Shown in pieces: positions 14,851-15,979 of a stretch of 15,979 nucleotides of DNA. This DNA is from Promethearchaeota archaeon (GTDB lineage: Archaea; Asgardarchaeota; Lokiarchaeia; Sigynarchaeales; SOKP01): positions 1 through 15,979 of the forward strand of contig JAUWDN010000005.1 in NCBI GenBank assembly GCA_030608765.1, given 5' to 3'. The notes under the pieces were generated by a model, which saw nothing but the letters and a program-made list of their open reading frames with translations, did not search any database and was not told the DNA's origin. The stretch's first letter is position 1; each line of letters begins with the position of its first letter. The translations under genes were made by a program, and so were the position numbers.

Positions 14851-15975
14851 CTATTGTTTTAACCAGAAATACAAATTACCGATAATAACATATTTTTCCC
14901 GTTTGTTTTTCAATTCACTTAAATTACTCAAATTCATTAACCACAAACTCGAGCGTAATTCATTTTTCAGCGTTCTTATTTCCCTTACGGTATTTGATAT
15001 CGTGTTGTTTTTCCTATCTTCCCATGAGGATTTTAAGAATTTATAAGCAAATCCACCAATATCAGCACCTAGTACAATCGACTTAGCGATATCAATTCCT
15101 GTTTTTAATCCACCGGTAGCGATAGTTAATTTTTGGGATACTTTTCGTACATTGACAATACTAACAGGTGTAGGAATTCCCCATTCCCTAAATACATCTG
15201 CTGGGTTTCGAGAATATTTATCGTTATCAAAATTATTACGTTTTGATTCAATCGCAGCAAAGCTTGTACCACCAGTCCCTCCAACATCGAACCCATCAAA
15301 TCCTAGTTCATCAAGCGATAGTGTAAGTTCTTGGTTAAATCCAGTACCCACTTCTTTCGCGAGGAGAGGAATCTTTGTACTTTCTCTAATTTTCTTGAAA
15401 TTTTGTCTAAAATTTCTATACGAGATATTACCCTTATATTGAACAAGTTCGTGTAAAGCATTTAGGTGAATAGCCATTACATCAGCATTTACCATATTGA
15501 TACAATTGGTCAAATCTTCTTGCCTAAAATAAGTCGAGCTTACCTGACCTAAACCCAGATTTCCGATAACCGGAATAGTAGGAGCAAATTCACGTACGAT
15601 TTTAAAAGAATCTATAGTTGAGGGATCTTCTAATCCAATTCGCTGACTTCCAACGCTCATAATGATATTTTCTTCTTCAGCAGCTTTGGCTAGGATCTTA
15701 TTGACCTCTTTTGAAACAGGGTGACCTCCAGTTATAGCTGAAATGCAAATAGGCGCAGAAATTTGCTTATTAAAGAAATTTACTGTGAGATCAATCTCCT
15801 CGAGATCGATTTCAGGAATAGCGTGGTGAATTAGTTTGATGTCATCAAAATAGTTAATAGAATGTTGTACATCATATTCTATAGGTATTTTTAGATGTTC
15901 TTCCTTTCTGTTGAAAATTTCTTTAGTTTGTTCTGGTTCAGGCATGTTCTCTTTTTCAAATTTGCTACTAGTCAT
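14851..15975 (-). CDS. fni: Type 2 isopentenyl diphosphate isomerase
   Basis: This 374-residue FMN enzyme interconverts IPP and DMAPP, the starter for prenyl chains. RKEEHL (23-28), AITGG (80-84), GSQR (109-112), GNLGLGQ (138-144), AKEVGTGF (206-213), VGGTGGTSFAAIE (231-243) and ATGGLKTGIDIAK with LGADIGGFA follow the family order. The active-site segment reads AIHLNALHE (168-176). The usual HxNxxQE has glutamine where H175 stands, while the metal-binding glutamate (E176) is kept. The N-terminus is longer than usual by about 15-20 residues, and a later start at M11 is possible. The gene begins only 4 bp from the window edge, so nothing can be said of its promoter. It converges on ubiX with a 14-bp gap, next to the operon that uses its product. 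Confidence 0.93.
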   Translation of the reverse strand: MTSSKFEKENMPEPEQTKEIFNRKEEHLKIPIEYDVQHSINYFDDIKLIHHAIPEIDLEEIDLTVNFFNKQISAPICISAITGGHPVSKEVNKILAKAAEEENIIMSVGSQRIGLEDPSTIDSFKIVREFAPTIPVIGNLGLGQVSSTYFRQEDLTNCINMVNADVMAIHLNALHELVQYKGNISYRNFRQNFKKIRESTKIPLLAKEVGTGFNQELTLSLDELGFDGFDVGGTGGTSFAAIESKRNNFDNDKYSRNPADVFREWGIPTPVSIVNVRKVSQKLTIATGGLKTGIDIAKSIVLGADIGGFAYKFLKSSWEDRKNNTISNTVREIRTLKNELRSSLWLMNLSNLSELKNKREKYVIIGNLYFWLKQ

Positions 15976-15979
15976 ATTG

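Noticed and set aside
1..15979. tRNA, rRNA, CRISPR array, insertion sequence or integrase
   Set aside because: No regularly spaced repeats, cloverleaf-like stretches, transposase motifs or long terminal inverted repeats were seen by eye. A tRNA or covariance scan would settle it.

Overview
The window is AT-rich (roughly one third G+C by eye) and archaeal. Three adjacent genes and a fourth facing them belong to isoprenoid and ether-lipid chemistry: a geranylgeranyl-reductase-family flavoprotein, a polyprenyl diphosphate synthase, the flavin prenyltransferase UbiX and a type 2 isopentenyl diphosphate isomerase. A degenerate archaeal SelB-like factor points the same way. The gene at 3874 joins a Roadblock/LC7-type domain to a Ras/Rab-like GTPase. 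The gene at the left edge is a seven-helix membrane protein ending in a longin/Roadblock-like cytoplasmic domain. This eukaryote-like GTPase toolkit in an archaeal, AT-rich background suggests an Asgard archaeon (Lokiarchaeia-like). That assignment is an inference, because no rRNA or universal marker gene lies in the window.

Layout. 81-1178 (-): 7TM protein with longin-like tail. 1332-3260 (+): orphan N6-adenine DNA methyltransferase with a zinc ribbon in its recognition half, divergent from the 7TM gene. 3272-3719 (-): two very small tandem paralogous genes of unknown function. 3874-4851 (+): Roadblock-Ras fusion GTPase. 5022-5888 (+): unknown acidic, beta-rich protein. 6057-7157 (-): SelB-like pseudo-GTPase. 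7290-8813 (+): alkaline-phosphatase-superfamily phosphodiesterase. 8863-11724 (-): GH38 alpha-mannosidase. 11725-12061: 337-bp divergent intergenic region holding nested, mutually exclusive inverted repeats. 12062-14836 (+): three-gene isoprenoid operon. 14851-15975 (-): type 2 IPP isomerase, convergent with the operon.

How the genes fit together. The isomerase supplies DMAPP. The prenyl synthase elongates it with IPP, and the reductase saturates the resulting polyprenyl chains. UbiX makes prenylated FMN, the cofactor of UbiD-type decarboxylases, including the anhydromevalonate-phosphate decarboxylase of the archaeal mevalonate pathway. UbiX therefore fits this operon as a cofactor supplier for making IPP. 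The 7TM-longin protein and the Roadblock-GTPase fusion lie 2.7 kb apart, on opposite strands and with other genes between them. Both resemble parts of a membrane-to-GTPase signalling system, but no direct link is shown.

Initiation looks mixed. Most genes that start a transcription unit have no Shine-Dalgarno sequence. The internal operon genes have AGGTGA exactly 6 nt before a non-ATG codon: TTG for ubiX and apparently ATC for the prenyl synthase. I saw no tRNA, rRNA, CRISPR array, transposase or integrase.
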